From Luzula sylvatica (taxonomy: Eukaryota > Streptophyta > Magnoliopsida > Poales > Juncaceae), in assembly GCA_946800325.1 (NCBI GenBank), contig OX326958.1, positions 8,008,001-8,072,000 of the forward strand: a stretch of DNA of 64,000 nucleotides, written 5' to 3'. Shown piece after piece: positions 11,622 to 23,986 of the stretch. Numbering within the stretch: the first letter of the stretch is position 1; each line of letters opens with the position of its first letter. The position numbers and the translations under genes were made by a program. Below the pieces are notes generated by a model. The model was not told the DNA's origin, did not search any database, and saw only the letters and a program-made list of their open reading frames with translations.

Positions 11622-11693
11622 GGAATGTCTATGTTAAATGATGCTGCGACAAATAGGCAGCTCAGAATGTCTATCTTGAAGCGGAAAAGAGAC
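11622..11693 (+). pseudogene. Isolated exon-like fragment inside the repeat region
   Basis: A 72-nt open segment sits between a pyrimidine-rich acceptor (CTCCACTATATCAG) and a strong donor (GAC/GTAAGTG). It reads 24 codons, from GMSMLNDAATN to SILKRKRD, with no stop in that frame. Good splice sites plus a basic, non-AT-like peptide suggest an exon of a once-real gene carried by the surrounding Helitron-like DNA. Family not recognised. Confidence 0.35.
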
Positions 11694-11874
11694 GTAAGTG
11701 ATGTAATCTCTATTTCATATGTTGATTGTCACACAGGTAATTTCGATTTATTTAATTTCTTTTGAATGCATATGACCTTTGTTTGTAACACATACATGAA
11801 ACTTTCACATACCAATACAACAAAACACAAAACACTAAAACAACAATGCACATAAAAAATAATAAAAAATATGC

Positions 11875-11904
11875 CCCGCGCATTTGCGCGGGTGGCAAAG
11901 CTAG
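11875..11904 (+). mobile_element. Helitron 3' terminus (hairpin plus CTAG)
   Basis: A perfect 8-bp stem CCCGCGCA/TGCGCGGG with a TT loop is followed by TGGCAAAG, CTAG, and a host T. This is the standard Helitron 3' end: GC-rich hairpin, about 8-12 nt, then CTRR before T. The 5' TC end was not located. The hairpin-bearing repeats from about 5.9 kb onward may all belong to this element, but that is inference. No helicase frame is present, so it would be non-autonomous. Confidence 0.7.
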
Positions 11905-12156
11905 TTGTAGCAAACTTGTTAACACAAATCCTAAACACCTTATCAAAACTCATAAACAGTCATTACATTTGCTTCTAGAACAAATTGTAGCAGTTATTTT
12001 CTTTCAACCTAAAAATTGCAAAAAATAAAATGAGAAAAATAAAATCATAAAAAGTATCATGCATGCTACTTCTTTTTCTGCAGGTATGTACTTATTTTTT
12101 CTTGAGCGAAACAAAGAATGAAACTTGAAGGAGATATAAACAAGTTTAATGTGTGT

Positions 12157-12218
<62 letters not shown>

Positions 12219-13015
12219 CGAGTTCCCGACTTGCCATTTCTGGCTTGGACATTTCATCGAACAGTTTAAGAGCGTTGTGAATCTAATCTGATTTGAACAG
12301 TTTTATGACAATCTTGAGAGAGAGAGAGAGGGGCGGAGCATTCTAGCACGTGGGAGTGCAAACATGTGAAATAGTAAGAGAAATTATACCGGGCCTGTCA
12401 AACTCACTCCCACACCCTCTATCTGTACAATTAACAATTAATTTCCATCTTAATTAATTCAACTCCATTTAATTAATCGTTAATGAATATTAATTATTAA
12501 TGATTAATTCACATGTACCTTAATTCAATACTAATTAATCACTAATCGGATTTATTTATGTTAATTAAAAAAATCATTAACCACTAATGATAACTTGATC
12601 AAATACTATATACTAATATTATTAATACCGAAATTACCCTTTTATCAAAAGAGGTCTATGATAGAAGGTCCCGAATGAATTACGTATTAATCAGACTTAA
12701 TACAATGATTAATATTGTATAAAAAAATTACTAATTTATTATTTTATATGATAATACATAATTTACATGTTCTTCAATACATATATTACTTTATTAATTT
12801 GCTCGAATTATTAATTTTTTGTATACAAATTATATATTATATTAGCAATTACTGTTAATTTGTGTGGTTCATGAGATTTTCGTGGGTGTGTCATGCCATG
12901 CCTTACAAACTTACAAATAGCCTTCTTCATTTAATAATGAAAAAATTGAATAATTTATAATTTGACTACGCGACTTAATGAACTGCGATGAGTTCATGCT
13001 AACACTTTACTATTA
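11905..13015. other. AT-rich region with a GT/GA microsatellite
   Basis: A (GT)n run passes directly into (GA)n at 12151-12218, and a second short GA run lies near 12317. From about 12640 the sequence is a diverged copy of 31330-31640, part of the duplicated RNase flank. No gene is supported; open frames here are translations of the microsatellite. Confidence 0.7.
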
Positions 13016-14321
13016 CTAGGAGATTACCCGCGCTTCGCGGCGGGTTTGTTTCATTTGTTTTACCATACACATAATATATAGTTATGATTTTTCAGAAGCA
13101 AATATAAGACTTTATGGAAATAAATATCATATTGATTAAGGAAATTTGATGATAATAAAATTATTATAATATTTTTTAATATGACACCTTACAAAATATT
13201 TCTTTATTACTTTAATGCAACACATACAAAAAATAATAAATGTCACTATAAAATAATAAAACAAAATGTGTGGACATAAACAAAAATCAAAATCACATGA
13301 TATTTTAAATTTTCATATATAAAATTAAGAATAATAACATTGTAAAAGTTAAAAAAAAATATTTGTGTCTGATAATTTTTATGTTTCATGTTTATTATTG
13401 AAAAATATTATATAAGTTAAATAAATTATTTGTGTTTAGTAAATAAATATCTTTCATTATTTTTTTTACAGATTAACATGAAACTGTTTTAAGTAAAAAT
13501 ACAAATATAACATAATTGTTTTAAAAATAATAATAGTAATTAGGATGTGCAATTTTTTCAATTATATTTTTAAAAATAATAATAATTAGGATTACAAGTC
13601 ATTAATGTAATTGTATTTATTTTTATATCTTTTTTACATAATTATTTTCATAATTTTAAGTTAGAGAAAAATATTGAATATATGATAATAACATAGTAGT
13701 ATGTGTAATTTTTTTCAATTATAGTTTTAAAAATAGTAATGATTAGGCTTACAAGTCATTAATGTAATTATATTTATTTTTATATCTTTTTTTTGCATAA
13801 TTGTTTTCATAATTTTAAGTTAGAGAAAATATTAAATATATGATAATATGGATCTCAAAATAAAGATAAAATTCAAGCCAATATATTTCTTAATTTTTTC
13901 AAATTATATTATGAAAATGCTAACAATATTTGATATATGTTTTATGATATTATATATTAATTTTAGATATTTAAACTCTTCACATTCTATTTGTATTCAC
14001 AATTGACCATGTAACATATTGTGAAAAAATTCAAAATCAAATACAACTTGTCCAACATTAACCTAACGAATAATATTTTGACACGTCATCAGTGTAAGAT
14101 GACGTGGCCTTCTAAAATTGCTTAAAACTATGTGTAAAATAAGGGACACATAAATATCTACAAATAAAACATAATCACAAAAAATCAAAGGTTAATCTAT
14201 GGTCCATATGTTGCCACATATCATAATCTAATGGTTGAAATAATTGTGATAATGTGGCATGAGTTGTGATGAGGTGGCATGAGGAGATTGCATAAAGAAG
14301 AGTCAAAAATAAAGGTGTTGA
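13016..14321 (-). mobile_element. Non-autonomous Helitron (family B, copy 1)
   Basis: Read on the minus strand, the element starts TCAACACCTTTATTTTTGAC at 14321 and ends with the hairpin CCCGCCGCGAAGCGCGGG, a short spacer and CTAG at 13016. It sits between host A and T with no target duplication. The related DNA at 31.8 kb lacks it, reading straight from ATAATTA to TTTAAAGACTAACGAC, which is an empty site. The interior is AT-rich and non-coding. A relative lies at 61338-62599. Confidence 0.8.
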
Positions 14322-14516
14322 TAAATTTAAACACTAACGACACAACTTGATTCCATAAAACTTTAAATTTTTCAAGAATCTACGTATTAGTACACTTGAT
14401 GATTAAATAATCGATAAAAACATTTATTTGACACTGACCTAAACATGTTGCGCAAAAGCACGAAAACAAAAGTGTAAAAAGCTGATAAATAAAACGAAAT
14501 AAAAACTACACGCAAC
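14322..14516 (-). other. 3' flank of the RNase gene
   Basis: This is likely 3' UTR and downstream DNA of the RNase gene, AT-rich. It is conserved with about 31824-31990 beside the duplicated pseudogene, so the duplication included it. Confidence 0.5.
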
Positions 14517-16190
14517 TCAGAACGAAGGGAACTCGACTTTTGCGTGGCAAGAGATCCTCGGAAAAGTAGGACATTCGATGAACTCTTGACCCGAGGTATC
14601 TACACATATATAAATCTCTGACAACTGGTTATTGCCGGATTCATCTCGGTCGCATTCGATACCGGGCGTAAACCCGATAACATCCTTAATTGCACTCTTT
14701 ATGCTGCTCAGACTATAGAAACCACCGTCCGGCTTAATGTCTACAAAAACATGAAGTAATTAAAAAGTTAAAAATCAATATTTTTATTCATAAATCATAA
14801 GGTAAGAAAATTAATCAATAAAATCGGACCAGCGGATTCAAGGGCTTTGAGGATGTTGGACTTTTTGTAAAGGGTGAGAGCAGAGAGAAAGTAAGAGTGC
14901 TGATCAAAGTTCGTCCCGGCACACGTGCCGTGCTTGTTCCATTCGTGTGCCCAAAACGTTTCTCCGTCACCGCTTGGACAAGCCAATGTTGGCCAGTAAG
15001 TTTGCATCGTCTTCTCCAAATCCTCAATCTGCATTTCAACAAATCGTTAAATTTAAATTTGAGAATTCGAATATGTTATTATTGGGGTTTCTAATCATAC
15101 ACTATTTTCCTTATCATCATCCATTTCCAAGGATATTTGAAGTAATTATCTATTTATGAATATTTAAGGTAAGACTTCAAGTATATTTATCAATTAATGC
15201 TTGATTAAATTAGAATTATTTGTTGTTCATTTAAACAAAAAATTTCATAAAAGTTAAATTTTATGATATACATCATTTTACAAACATAATTATTTGCTAA
15301 AATAATCAAAATATTCTTTTAAAAGAGTGTACGATAGAACTCTCTTTGTTATTATATTTGAGAATTCAAATAGGTTGCAATTACATATGAGGCTATGACC
15401 ATCCATATATTTTTTTTGTTGGGGGTTATAATGAAGGGAAAGTAGGCTATATCATATGACCATCCATCTAATTTTTTTTGTGTGCAAAACTTAGTCAAAC
15501 ACTCAAAGCTCTTTCCAAAAGAATTGATGTGTAGTAGAATGTAGATACAAAGTATATACAATTAAGAGAGAATATTCCTTGGGATATAGTGATATAAAAT
15601 ATATTGTAGGCATCTCTTACAAATTAAATTAATAGATTCTTTTTAATGATTTAATTACATTATTGTTCCCCACCAAACTCAGATCTTCTAAATTTGAATG
15701 AGACTTGTTTGTTCTAGTAGGTATAATACAATTGGTTTATTGTCAGAAAATCCTCAAATTCATAAAATTGTGAAATGGAAGCATTTTGAGATGCAATGTG
15801 ATTGAAGTATACCTGTGAGTATTCGAAACTGTTACTTTGATCGCAATTCGAGGGGTAGGTTCCGTCGTTATAGTTAGGCCACAATCCATGAATGGTGAAT
15901 TCCGCTGCGGGTTTTCCTGTAGTTGGATAACAACAGCTTTTTTTCCTATCGCAATATGATCCGGGCCACTGCATTCGAAAAATGAAAAATTTAAGCAAAT
16001 GATCGAAACAACGATGATGTGAATTCGAATGCATGATCTTTTCTCGAACGATTCGAGTTCGAGCAAAGATGAAATTAATGAAACAAATGATAGGAACAAT
16101 GACCTGTTGAACGAAGTAGAAGAAATCAAGATCTTTTGCATAAGAAACAAATGCCAAGAGAGAGAGAGAAATGAGAAAAAGTAGCTTCAT
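14517..16190 (-). CDS. Secreted RNase T2, S-like (RNS1/RNase LE type)
   Basis: This family cleaves single-stranded RNA to 2',3'-cyclic then 3' phosphates. S-like members are secreted or vacuolar and typically serve phosphate recovery, senescence or defence. Four exons give 221 residues, the usual length: 16190-16104, 15968-15813, 15028-14830 and 14740-14517, all with GT-AG introns in frame. Residues 1-18 form a signal peptide (MKLLFLISLSLLAFVSYA). Conserved site I is IHGLWPNYNDGTYPSNC (catalytic His56); site II is HEWNKHGTC (Glu110, Lys113, His114). Eight or more cysteines match the family pattern, as do FFYFVQQWPGSYC and the C-terminal IECPTFP. No frameshift or missing key residue is seen, so it should be active. 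The four-exon structure and acidic composition fit the S-like class, not self-incompatibility S-RNases. Partial copies lie at 18.2 kb and 32.0-35.5 kb. Confidence 0.93.
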
Positions 16191-16275
16191 GGTTGCAGTT
16201 TCAATTGGTGGTGGGTCACAAGTCACAAGTTTAGGTGTAGCTTTAATAATGTACCAATGGTTTAATTTGGGGGGT

Positions 16276-16283
16276 ATTTTATA
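16276..16283 (-). promoter_or_regulatory. TATA box of the RNase gene
   Basis: TATAAAAT on the minus strand lies 86-93 bp upstream of the ATG. That places transcription start near 16250 and gives a short leader of about 60 nt. No phosphate-response element was confirmed by eye. Confidence 0.6.
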
Positions 16284-16329
16284 GGCATATTCTTGGATAT
16301 ATGCTATGGTAGTAGTACAAGACGACAAG

Positions 16330-17809
16330 TTAACATTATTATTTAATGCATATATATTAATTATTCAGATTGAGATATTTTTACAAGAAATCATGAGTGA
16401 TGGCCATGGGTGTCCTTCCTTGTGAGTTTACATTGATATGATTAGTTTTATGCTAATTAATTTCATTAATCTTCTTCGAAATTCACATTAAGGATTGGAA
16501 ACATGAGTTGCGGGAGCAAAATAAAATTTCCCTATTTTTTTAACTTCCATTGATATTTAAAACAGTATTTAGGATATTTTTTTAATTAATCATGTCTGAT
16601 ATTTCTCTGTCTTAAATAACAATTACCGCTATATTCAATTATAAAAGTATATTTTGTTAAAGAAGAAGACTGATAAAAAAAATTTAATGCTAATTTACCA
16701 CAAGATCCAATTATAAATATTTCTCTAAATGATTCAATTTTTGACAAGGTGTGCACATTGTCGCAAAAATCCTACTGATATCAAAATACGTCATCGACAT
16801 TGATTGATATCTTGAATGCCGAGATGCAGTGGTGAAACCAGAAAACTGTGATAAAAGACGTAATTTCGTGATTTAATTTATTTTTAGTTCAAATTTGAAT
16901 GTTCATTTTGGTTATGTTCTTATCTGATTACGTTTGATATTTATGACTGGATAGATATGAAACTGCATCAATAATTTAAGTATTAAACTAAATAAATAAG
17001 AAAGATGGTATTATTTTCCAAAGTCGTGTTACACAGTGTTTATTAATTTAATTTAATGTATTTTCTGTTCATACGAAATCGTTTCTTTTGTTCCACTTGG
17101 CATGAAGTCATAGAGATTCATTATTTATTATTTAGAAGAGCAAGCATCCATATGGCCAAATAAGCATATCCACAGGGTGGTTGAATATAAAATTGAGTTA
17201 AAAAATGTAACTAAAAACGAATCAAAATTCAAAGGTGGTGAATTGGTTTCTTTAAAGCAAAACACATGACAAAGAAAATGAGTGAAGTCAAATATAGAGA
17301 AGGTGGTTACTGGTTGATAGTTTTTATTGCTTAAAGTTTAGTCTCTAAATAAATCCTACCTAACGAAACAACATAAAGAATTCGTCATTCTAAAGTTACC
17401 TTTAATTTTATTTAATAAGTTACTGATTTTCTCTAAATAAATCACTAGTCTTTTCTCCATCGACTCTGCATTTTTGCTCCGAAAGTAGAGAGAGAAATTG
17501 TTTATGTCGATTGCTTGAAGAATCTGCTTAGTTCGTGATGAACATGTCAATTATATTACTTGAAGAATCTACTTATCTTGAGCATGATTGAGACCACGTC
17601 TAATTAGCTCTGGGTGTAAATAAATAGAGGTTGAATCGTTATATATTTGTATTAGTTGCCATTTAAAATTATATATAACAAATATATGAACTATATGTTG
17701 ATCTTATATAATATATATAATAAATATATAAATATATATTATGTCTAAGTAATAACATAAATTATCATTTAAAAATATATAATAGGATTCCTACATGATA
17801 TTCATAAAT
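16330..17809. other. AT-rich intergenic DNA upstream of the RNase gene
   Basis: No gene is seen. A short phrase at about 16765-16800 (TCGCAAAAATCCTACTGATA) resembles the sequence flanking both RNase exon 2 pseudo-copies. Near 17443-17530 a phrase (CTAGTCTTTTCTCCATCGAC to TTGCTTGAAGAATCT) recurs at about 21145-21190, another small dispersed repeat. Confidence 0.45.
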
Positions 17810-18190
17810 ATATATAATATACACATAAAAAATATAATAAATACATACTAAAAGGAAGTTTCTATCATACCTCTTTTTTGAAAAAAAGGATAAATTGGGT
17901 ATTAAATGGAAGAACCTTAAGACTTGAAGAATACTATTTTTTCATTAAAAAATATATAACAATTTCTTCAATATCAAAATGACCACTAACAATTATATTT
18001 GAATCCAACCGTTGTGTCAAATCATAATATATACTTAATACAACCAAATATCTAATATCCACAAATATAAAATATCAAAATGAAATAAATTTTTAATTTA
18101 GATAGGAAGTTTTCATACTTAAGTCTAGAACAATTTCAACAGTTCAAAAATATCCATCCATTATTTCGTTAACAACTAGTCAAATAGCAA
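17810..18190 (+). repeat. Duplicated flank block, twin of 35895-36275
   Basis: About 380 bp, from ATACACATAAAAAATATAAT to TCGTTAACAACTAGTCAAAT, match 35895-36275 closely. Here the block precedes an RNase exon 2 fragment; at 35.9 kb it follows one. Confidence 0.75.
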
Positions 18191-18500
18191 ATCCATGGAT
18201 GGTGAAATGGAAGTATTTTTAGTTGCAATGTGATTGAAGTATACTTGTGAGTATTCGAAACTGTTACTTTGGTCGCAATTCGAGGGGTAGGTTCCGTCGT
18301 TATAGTTAGGCCACAATCCATGGATGGTGAATTCCGCTGCGGGTTTTCCTGTAGTCAGATAACAACAACTTCTTTATTAGTCGCAAAAATCCTCCCGAAT
18401 TGTCAAGTCATCGACTAATAATCTATTAGTCGCAAGTTAGCAGTAAAACGATCCAAATGCGGAGTCAATTGCCAAGGTTGATCAACCAAACTTGATTCGG
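18191..18500 (-). pseudogene. RNase T2 exon 2 fragment (pseudo-copy 1)
   Basis: On the minus strand, about 18375-18245 reads CCYLTTGKPAAEFTIHGLWP and continues through the NYNDGTYPSNC site and SNSFEYSQ, matching exon 2 of the intact gene almost perfectly. The first third of the exon is lost at a breakpoint near 18380. The expected proline before TTG is leucine, and the donor base is changed (CAA/GT for CAG/GT). No other exon is adjacent. The breakpoint joins TCGCAAAAATCCT DNA that also flanks pseudo-copy 2, so both descend from one already truncated ancestor. Confidence 0.85.
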
Positions 18501-19439
18501 CATTTGTGCTAACTTGGGGCTTAATTTTAATAAAAAAGAGGTTTGAGCTTAATTGTTATTTGCAAAAGTTCAATTCTTAGGATGTGCCAACAAGGAGTAC
18601 AAATGGCGAAATGGTTAAATACTAAATTATTTGTTTTTTTGTTTTTGTTGATATGATCTTATCACTAGTAATAACTTTGTGTAAATTTAATATATAGGAT
18701 TTATATTCTTACGGATCCGCTTGGAACTTCTCAATACTGTACTTGCAGGCTCTTGTTAGAATAGCTTGATGAGTCTATTAAGAACTCACTAAACGATATC
18801 AAAATATATTGTTTTCTTTGTTTGACTTAGTTATTTTCTTTAGCTGACTTAATTGTGTTAAAAGATTTGTATAGAATTTTGATAATTTAGTTTATGTTAT
18901 GTAGCAATGAAGGGAGAGGATATGAGAGAGGACGATGAGACAAAGAGATAAATAAATCGACGTGAGAAAATTGATGAGAGTTTATGAGAAAATATTTTTC
19001 CAAAATAGAGATGCCATGACATGACTTTCCAGTTTTGTGTTAGACGGAAGCTAACAAGAGTTAAAATCAGTGATTTAAATAGTGGCGCAATTGCGTCGTC
19101 ATAACGCAATAAATATTTCTAAAACGCAATATCGCAAACAACTAAATAACGTCGCAATATGGCCTCAATATAACGCAATATCGGTCATCATATGTAAATT
19201 ACAATCCAAGCAAAATGGACCGCTATATCGCAATTTAAAACATTGGTTAAATTGAATTAAAATGTGATATATCATGGTGAAATATGACGGTTTATGAAGT
19301 ATGTGGACATGATTTGGTTCAGTGAGCATTGGATACGTTCGGGACCCGTTTATTAATTTAATTATTGTATTTTTAGGTGGCGTTATTCTGTCTGGAGAGT
19401 TTTATTAATAAGATCATTTTTTATATGTATCTATATGTA
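18501..19439. other. AT-rich intergenic DNA
   Basis: No gene is supported. Short repeats of an ACGCAATA phrase occur near 19097-19225 (TAACGCAATA, AACGCAATATCG). Open frames are short and unremarkable. Confidence 0.45.
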
Positions 19440-20072
19440 TAGGGATGTCAATGGTGTGGATACTGCCCGAACCGACCCGAACCGTATCCGAAGAAATATC
19501 CGGATTCGAAAAAAATATCCGGATCCGAGTGGATCCGGATATGGATCTGGTTGCTAATTTTAGGATCCGGAACCGGATTCGATATTCGATTTTGGTGCGG
19601 GAACCGGATCCGTGTTCCGGATCCGGGTATTTTTAGGATCCGGATACTCGGAACCGGATTCGAGTATCCGGAACCGGATCCGAATACGTATATTATATAT
19701 TATTTGTATGTATTATATTTGATATTAGTTGAAAAATCATATACAGGGTAATGATTTGTGAGTGATTTAAACTCACAATCATAAAATTACGTTTAAATAT
19801 AATCAAGTTTATCGTTCATGTCACAAATTATATATATTTATAGCTAAAAACTAAGCCATGTTATGATAACATAGTATCCGTTTTAATATCCGAAAGAGAA
19901 CCGTATCCGTATCCGTATCCGACAATATCCGAACCGTATCCGTATCCGTTTATTATCCGAACCGTATCCGGATCCGGGTAATTCCGTATCCGGATCCGTA
20001 TCCGAAAAAAAATATGGATATGGATCTGGTATGACCACTATCCGAACCGGATCCGAACCGTTGACACCCCTA
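19440..20072. mobile_element. hAT-type MITE with CCGGATCC-rich arms
   Basis: The ends are inverted: TAGGGATGTCAATGG on the left, and CCGTTGACACCCCTA on the right. An exact 8-bp target duplication, TATATGTA, flanks it (19432-19439 and 20073-20080). The 8-bp duplication and TAGGGGTGTCAA-type ends fit the hAT superfamily. The 633-bp interior has no transposase. It holds many repeats of GGATCCGGA and CCGTATCCG in both arms around an AT-rich centre. Confidence 0.88.
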
Positions 20073-20299
20073 TATATGTATATGATAACAAATTCATATT
20101 TTGCCTAGCATCAGTTAATAACGATATATTTGAATTTTTTGAAAAATGCATATTAATTGGCAAATACCCAAAATATTCTTTTAAAAAAGATATTCCATAA
20201 AAAAAAAGTAACTCTTAAAAAAATTTATCTTGGCGACAAGAGATTCTTTAATTTTGTTTAATAATTTACTGCTTTATTAATAATATGTATAAAGTAAAG

Positions 20300-20720
20300 A
20301 AAATTCTTGCTCCTATATGAGGCCACGTCATCAATTTTATTGGTTTATTTATATTTTGGTCTTTTTTTATTTATATTTTGGTTATTTTTTACATTTTGGT
20401 CCTTTTTTCTTATTTTATATTTTGGTCCTTTTTTGGTTTATTTATATTTTGATCCTTTTTTACATTTAGATTTTTTTTTCTATTTTCTATTTTGGTCATT
20501 TTTTACATTTTGATTTTTTTTTTTATATTTTGGTCATTTTTTACATTTTTTACATTTTTTCTTATTTTCCAAAAAAAATTTAATTTGCTTATTGGGCCGG
20601 GTTATGTATGTAATTTCGTAAGTTCAATTTTTTTTTTGTAATTTTCCTTTTTACCCAATTTTTTTTTTCCTTTTTACATTTTGGTTTTTTTTTTCTTTTC
20701 AATTTTTTTTGTATTTGCTC
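20300..20720 (+). repeat. T-rich low-complexity tract
   Basis: Repeated TTTATATTTTGGTC and TTTTTACATTTTGG phrases make a degenerate short-period repeat. The phenylalanine-rich open frame at 20307-20513 is only its translation. Confidence 0.75.
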
Positions 20721-23030
20721 ATTTTGCACGGACATATGAAATTTTGTAACCTCAAATTTATGCGGGTTTTTTTGTCATTTGCCCGTTGTATCCATATGAA
20801 ACATTGTGATCCTTTAATGAACCGTAACTATAATGCATCTATTGACATCAACTATATTTGCGAATATGTCCTGATTATATTAATCGATTTTAAAAGCACC
20901 TGAACAAATATTATTTATACAAATTATATCAGAAAATAATATCCGTGATAGATTAATTTCATGAATCATATGCATATATTGACATCATGATATTTGTAAA
21001 TATGTCATGATCAGATAAATTTAGTTCAAACGCACGCGCGTTAATTCGCACACGAGTTAATTCTATTTAAATAATTACATAAAAAACATGTAAAAAAATA
21101 AATATGTAGCTAGGTTATATTTATTTCACAAGTAGAAAAATCGCTAGTCTTTTTTCCATCGACTCTCCATTTGTCGATTGCTTGAAGAATCTACAAATAA
21201 TTTCAAGGATTTAGACCTTAGAGGCAAGGTTTTTTAAAGGGAGGAGTGTTGATGGGTTTTGAGTATTGTTGTAATATAAATAATTTCAGGGGTCTTTTTT
21301 GTTATTATGTATTTCAAATTGAGAGATGGGGCGGAGAAACGTGGGACGTTGGATCCTTGGGATCTGATACATTAACCCTAAATCAGTTTTATGGGCCAGT
21401 GATTGACCTTTATACAGTCATAATTAAGAATAGATTATCAATTAATCTTAGTTAACTCAATCATGATTCACGAATCATCCCTAATTGAGCATCATGAAAC
21501 TATGATTGCATAATCTTAATTTTGAGAATTATTTGGCAATTCAAGTGAAGAACTTCAAATGAGAATCTAAAGAGGCCCAATAATTGAGCCTAACTCAATT
21601 ATTTTGCAATTCAAGTGAAATTGAGAATTATTGGTCTGAATTGCAAAATATCATCTAAAAAAGCCGAAATACTGCCCATTATTTTTTATGTGAAATTTGC
21701 AAGAACTGATAATGAATGGAACAATAGAGATTCGGACTGATAATGAATGGAACAACAAAGGTTGAAATGAAATATTTAGGAAATGGACCGAATTGTTTTC
21801 AAATGCCAGTTATACAAGAACTCAAATACGACTCTCTAAAAATCTAGAAAAATCATTGGAAGATATCAAAACACATCACAACATATAATGGCTCAATTTA
21901 AAACATACAAAAAGCCGCACAAAATATATGAATTAAAAAAAAAAATTAACATGCAAGATGAAAACACATCGCAGAAAATTTATAATTGCATTTTTGAAGT
22001 CGTTGGGATACAATAATAATTATTTATGTGACTATTAATACCAGATCGAAACATGAGTCACCATTTAGTAACATTTAAAAGTTACATGAATCTTGGTCCA
22101 TCGTGGACCAAGTTCATTCATATTTTTTGTCTCAAAGAAAAATTTTCAAACAACACCTTAAATTTTTCGATATTGTAAAAAACCCTAAAATTTACATATC
22201 TAATAATTGAAAAAAATTATTATTATTTATTAATTTAAAAAAAAATCATAAATTATTCGCAGCAAATAATAATTAAAAAACAATTCGATATTTTATAGAA
22301 GCTTACAATTCAAAATACGATTTTACGATCCAATTCGATTCTATTCATGAAAATTCAAGGTAAAATTCTGATTTTGACAACATGGACACATGATGTATTA
22401 TTACCCATGTTACGCGTTTCAAAAATCAAGTTGTATCGTATGAGATCGATATTCATCCTATACTCATCAAATACATATAAGATACTCCAAATGGCGTATT
22501 CGAAGATATTATTTCAAAATAATATCAGATACTTTCGGATATTCGCCGGATTCTTCTAACGCATCCATAAGTGTACTTGAGAAACAAAAAATTAAATCAT
22601 TAGTAATACATATAATTAAATAACTAAATATAATAAAAAAATTTGTAATAACAAATTTTATTATTTTTTATGTCAAAAATATAATATAAAAAAATATATA
22701 AATTAGAATTAATAAAATAATAAAATATTGTATATAATAGACGTTTTTTATCATATGTTATCTTAAATTGACGTCTTACCGTATCTGTATTGTGTCAAAT
22801 ACGATACCCATATATTCGCGCAACATAAATTAATACATATGATTTTTAGCATGTATATCTATTTATTTTAATGTACTGTTTTTAACAACATTATATCATT
22901 TTTATGTAAACTATACTATTTTTTTCGTACAAATATTTTTACATCATGGATGTTTAAATTAATTTGATTTGTACAAAGTGTAAGAAAAAAAAAACATTTT
23001 CTATTGTTGTTTTTCAAAATGTTAATTCCC
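20721..23030. other. AT-rich intergenic DNA
   Basis: No gene can be supported over these 2.3 kb. A 69-codon frame at 21246-21455 has one less AT-biased patch (RWGGETWDVGSLGSDTL) but no recognisable family or splice context. A short pair of phrases (AACTGATAATGAATGGAACA) repeats near 21700 and 21740. Confidence 0.4.
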
Positions 23031-23039
23031 CCTCCCATT

Positions 23040-23642
23040 AATTTTAGAATACAAGACACATGGTGAGGCCACGTCGGCGAACACTGTTCACCAGTACTGT
23101 TCAACTGTTCGCCAGTACTGTTCATCCCGGTTATTTTTTTTTTTTATTTTTTTTTTGGATTTTATTTTATTTGACATATATCTTGGGTTCTAAATAAAAT
23201 ATTTGAATTTTTCATCGTATTAATAAATATAATTGACATATGTCTTGTGTTTTAAATAAAATATTTGAATTTAATAAAATACTATTCACACAAATACTTT
23301 TTGTTAGCCTCAGCTGGTATTTTTTTTTTTTTTTTGCTTATTATAACAATTTTGATTGGTACCAAGCTGCGTTTTTTTGTGCTTATTATAATATTTTTGA
23401 TTGGTACCGAGATGCGTATTTTATATTTTTTTGTTTGTCTTTTTCAGAATTTTATTTTATTTTGAATTTAATAAAATACTATTCACACAAATATTTATAT
23501 TTTCTTATCAAATAATATATCAAATAATATATCCCGCAGCGAAATAATATATCAAATAATATATCAAATTATTATTTTTGCTAATTATATTATTTCTTAT
23601 CAAATAATATATCCCGCAGCGAAGCGCGGGCTATATTCCTAA
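23040..23642 (+). mobile_element. Small non-autonomous Helitron (family A, copy 1)
   Basis: The 3' end is the hairpin CCCGCAGCGAAGCGCGGG, then CTATATTC and CTAA before T (23642). Upstream there is a second hairpin start (ATCCCGCAGCGAAATA, about 23530) and a TATCAAATAATA repeat. The body matches 58118-58760 in inverted orientation, including AATACTATTCACACAAATAC and GCTTATTATAA. The head carries GTACTGTTCATC and GTTCGCCAGTACTG repeats and a poly-T run. The exact 5' TC end is not certain, and there is no coding capacity. Confidence 0.7.
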
Positions 23643-23877
23643 TCTTTCAAATAACAATATGATTTTTCTTACTTTCATTTCTAAAATTTCCCAATTACAA
23701 ATGAATGGTCCATACACAATCTATGCATGGAGTTGAGTGTGGACCTTGTTTTCTTTGTCATCCTTGATGAACCGGTTTCATTTAAATTATTTCTTCAATT
23801 GCTACAGCGCGGGAAGAATCATATGAAAAGCTAAACATCACCAGCATTTCACACCCAAAAAATCACCCTTAATTAAC

Positions 23878-23886
23878 TATATAAAC
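23878..23886 (+). promoter_or_regulatory. TATA box of the micro-exon gene
   Basis: TATATAAAC lies about 105 bp before the ATG at 23987. A CT/GA-rich leader of about 75 nt follows. The position fits a plant core promoter. Confidence 0.55.
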
Positions 23887-23986
23887 TCCCAAAGTCCCAT
23901 TCCATTAATTACATTCTATTATTTTCTCTCAACTGAAGAAAGAACAAGATTTGATATTTTTTCAGAAAAAGAGATTAAGAATCAGG

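Noticed and set aside
12004..12257. Ser-Leu / Thr-His repeat peptides
   Set aside because: They are the GA/GT microsatellite read on the minus strand.
14517..16190. The RNase as a self-incompatibility S-RNase, making this an S-locus
   Set aside because: It has four exons and S-like motifs with acidic composition; S-RNases usually have one or two introns and are basic. No F-box genes are seen in the window.
20307..20513. Phenylalanine-rich membrane peptide
   Set aside because: Translation of a T-rich simple repeat.
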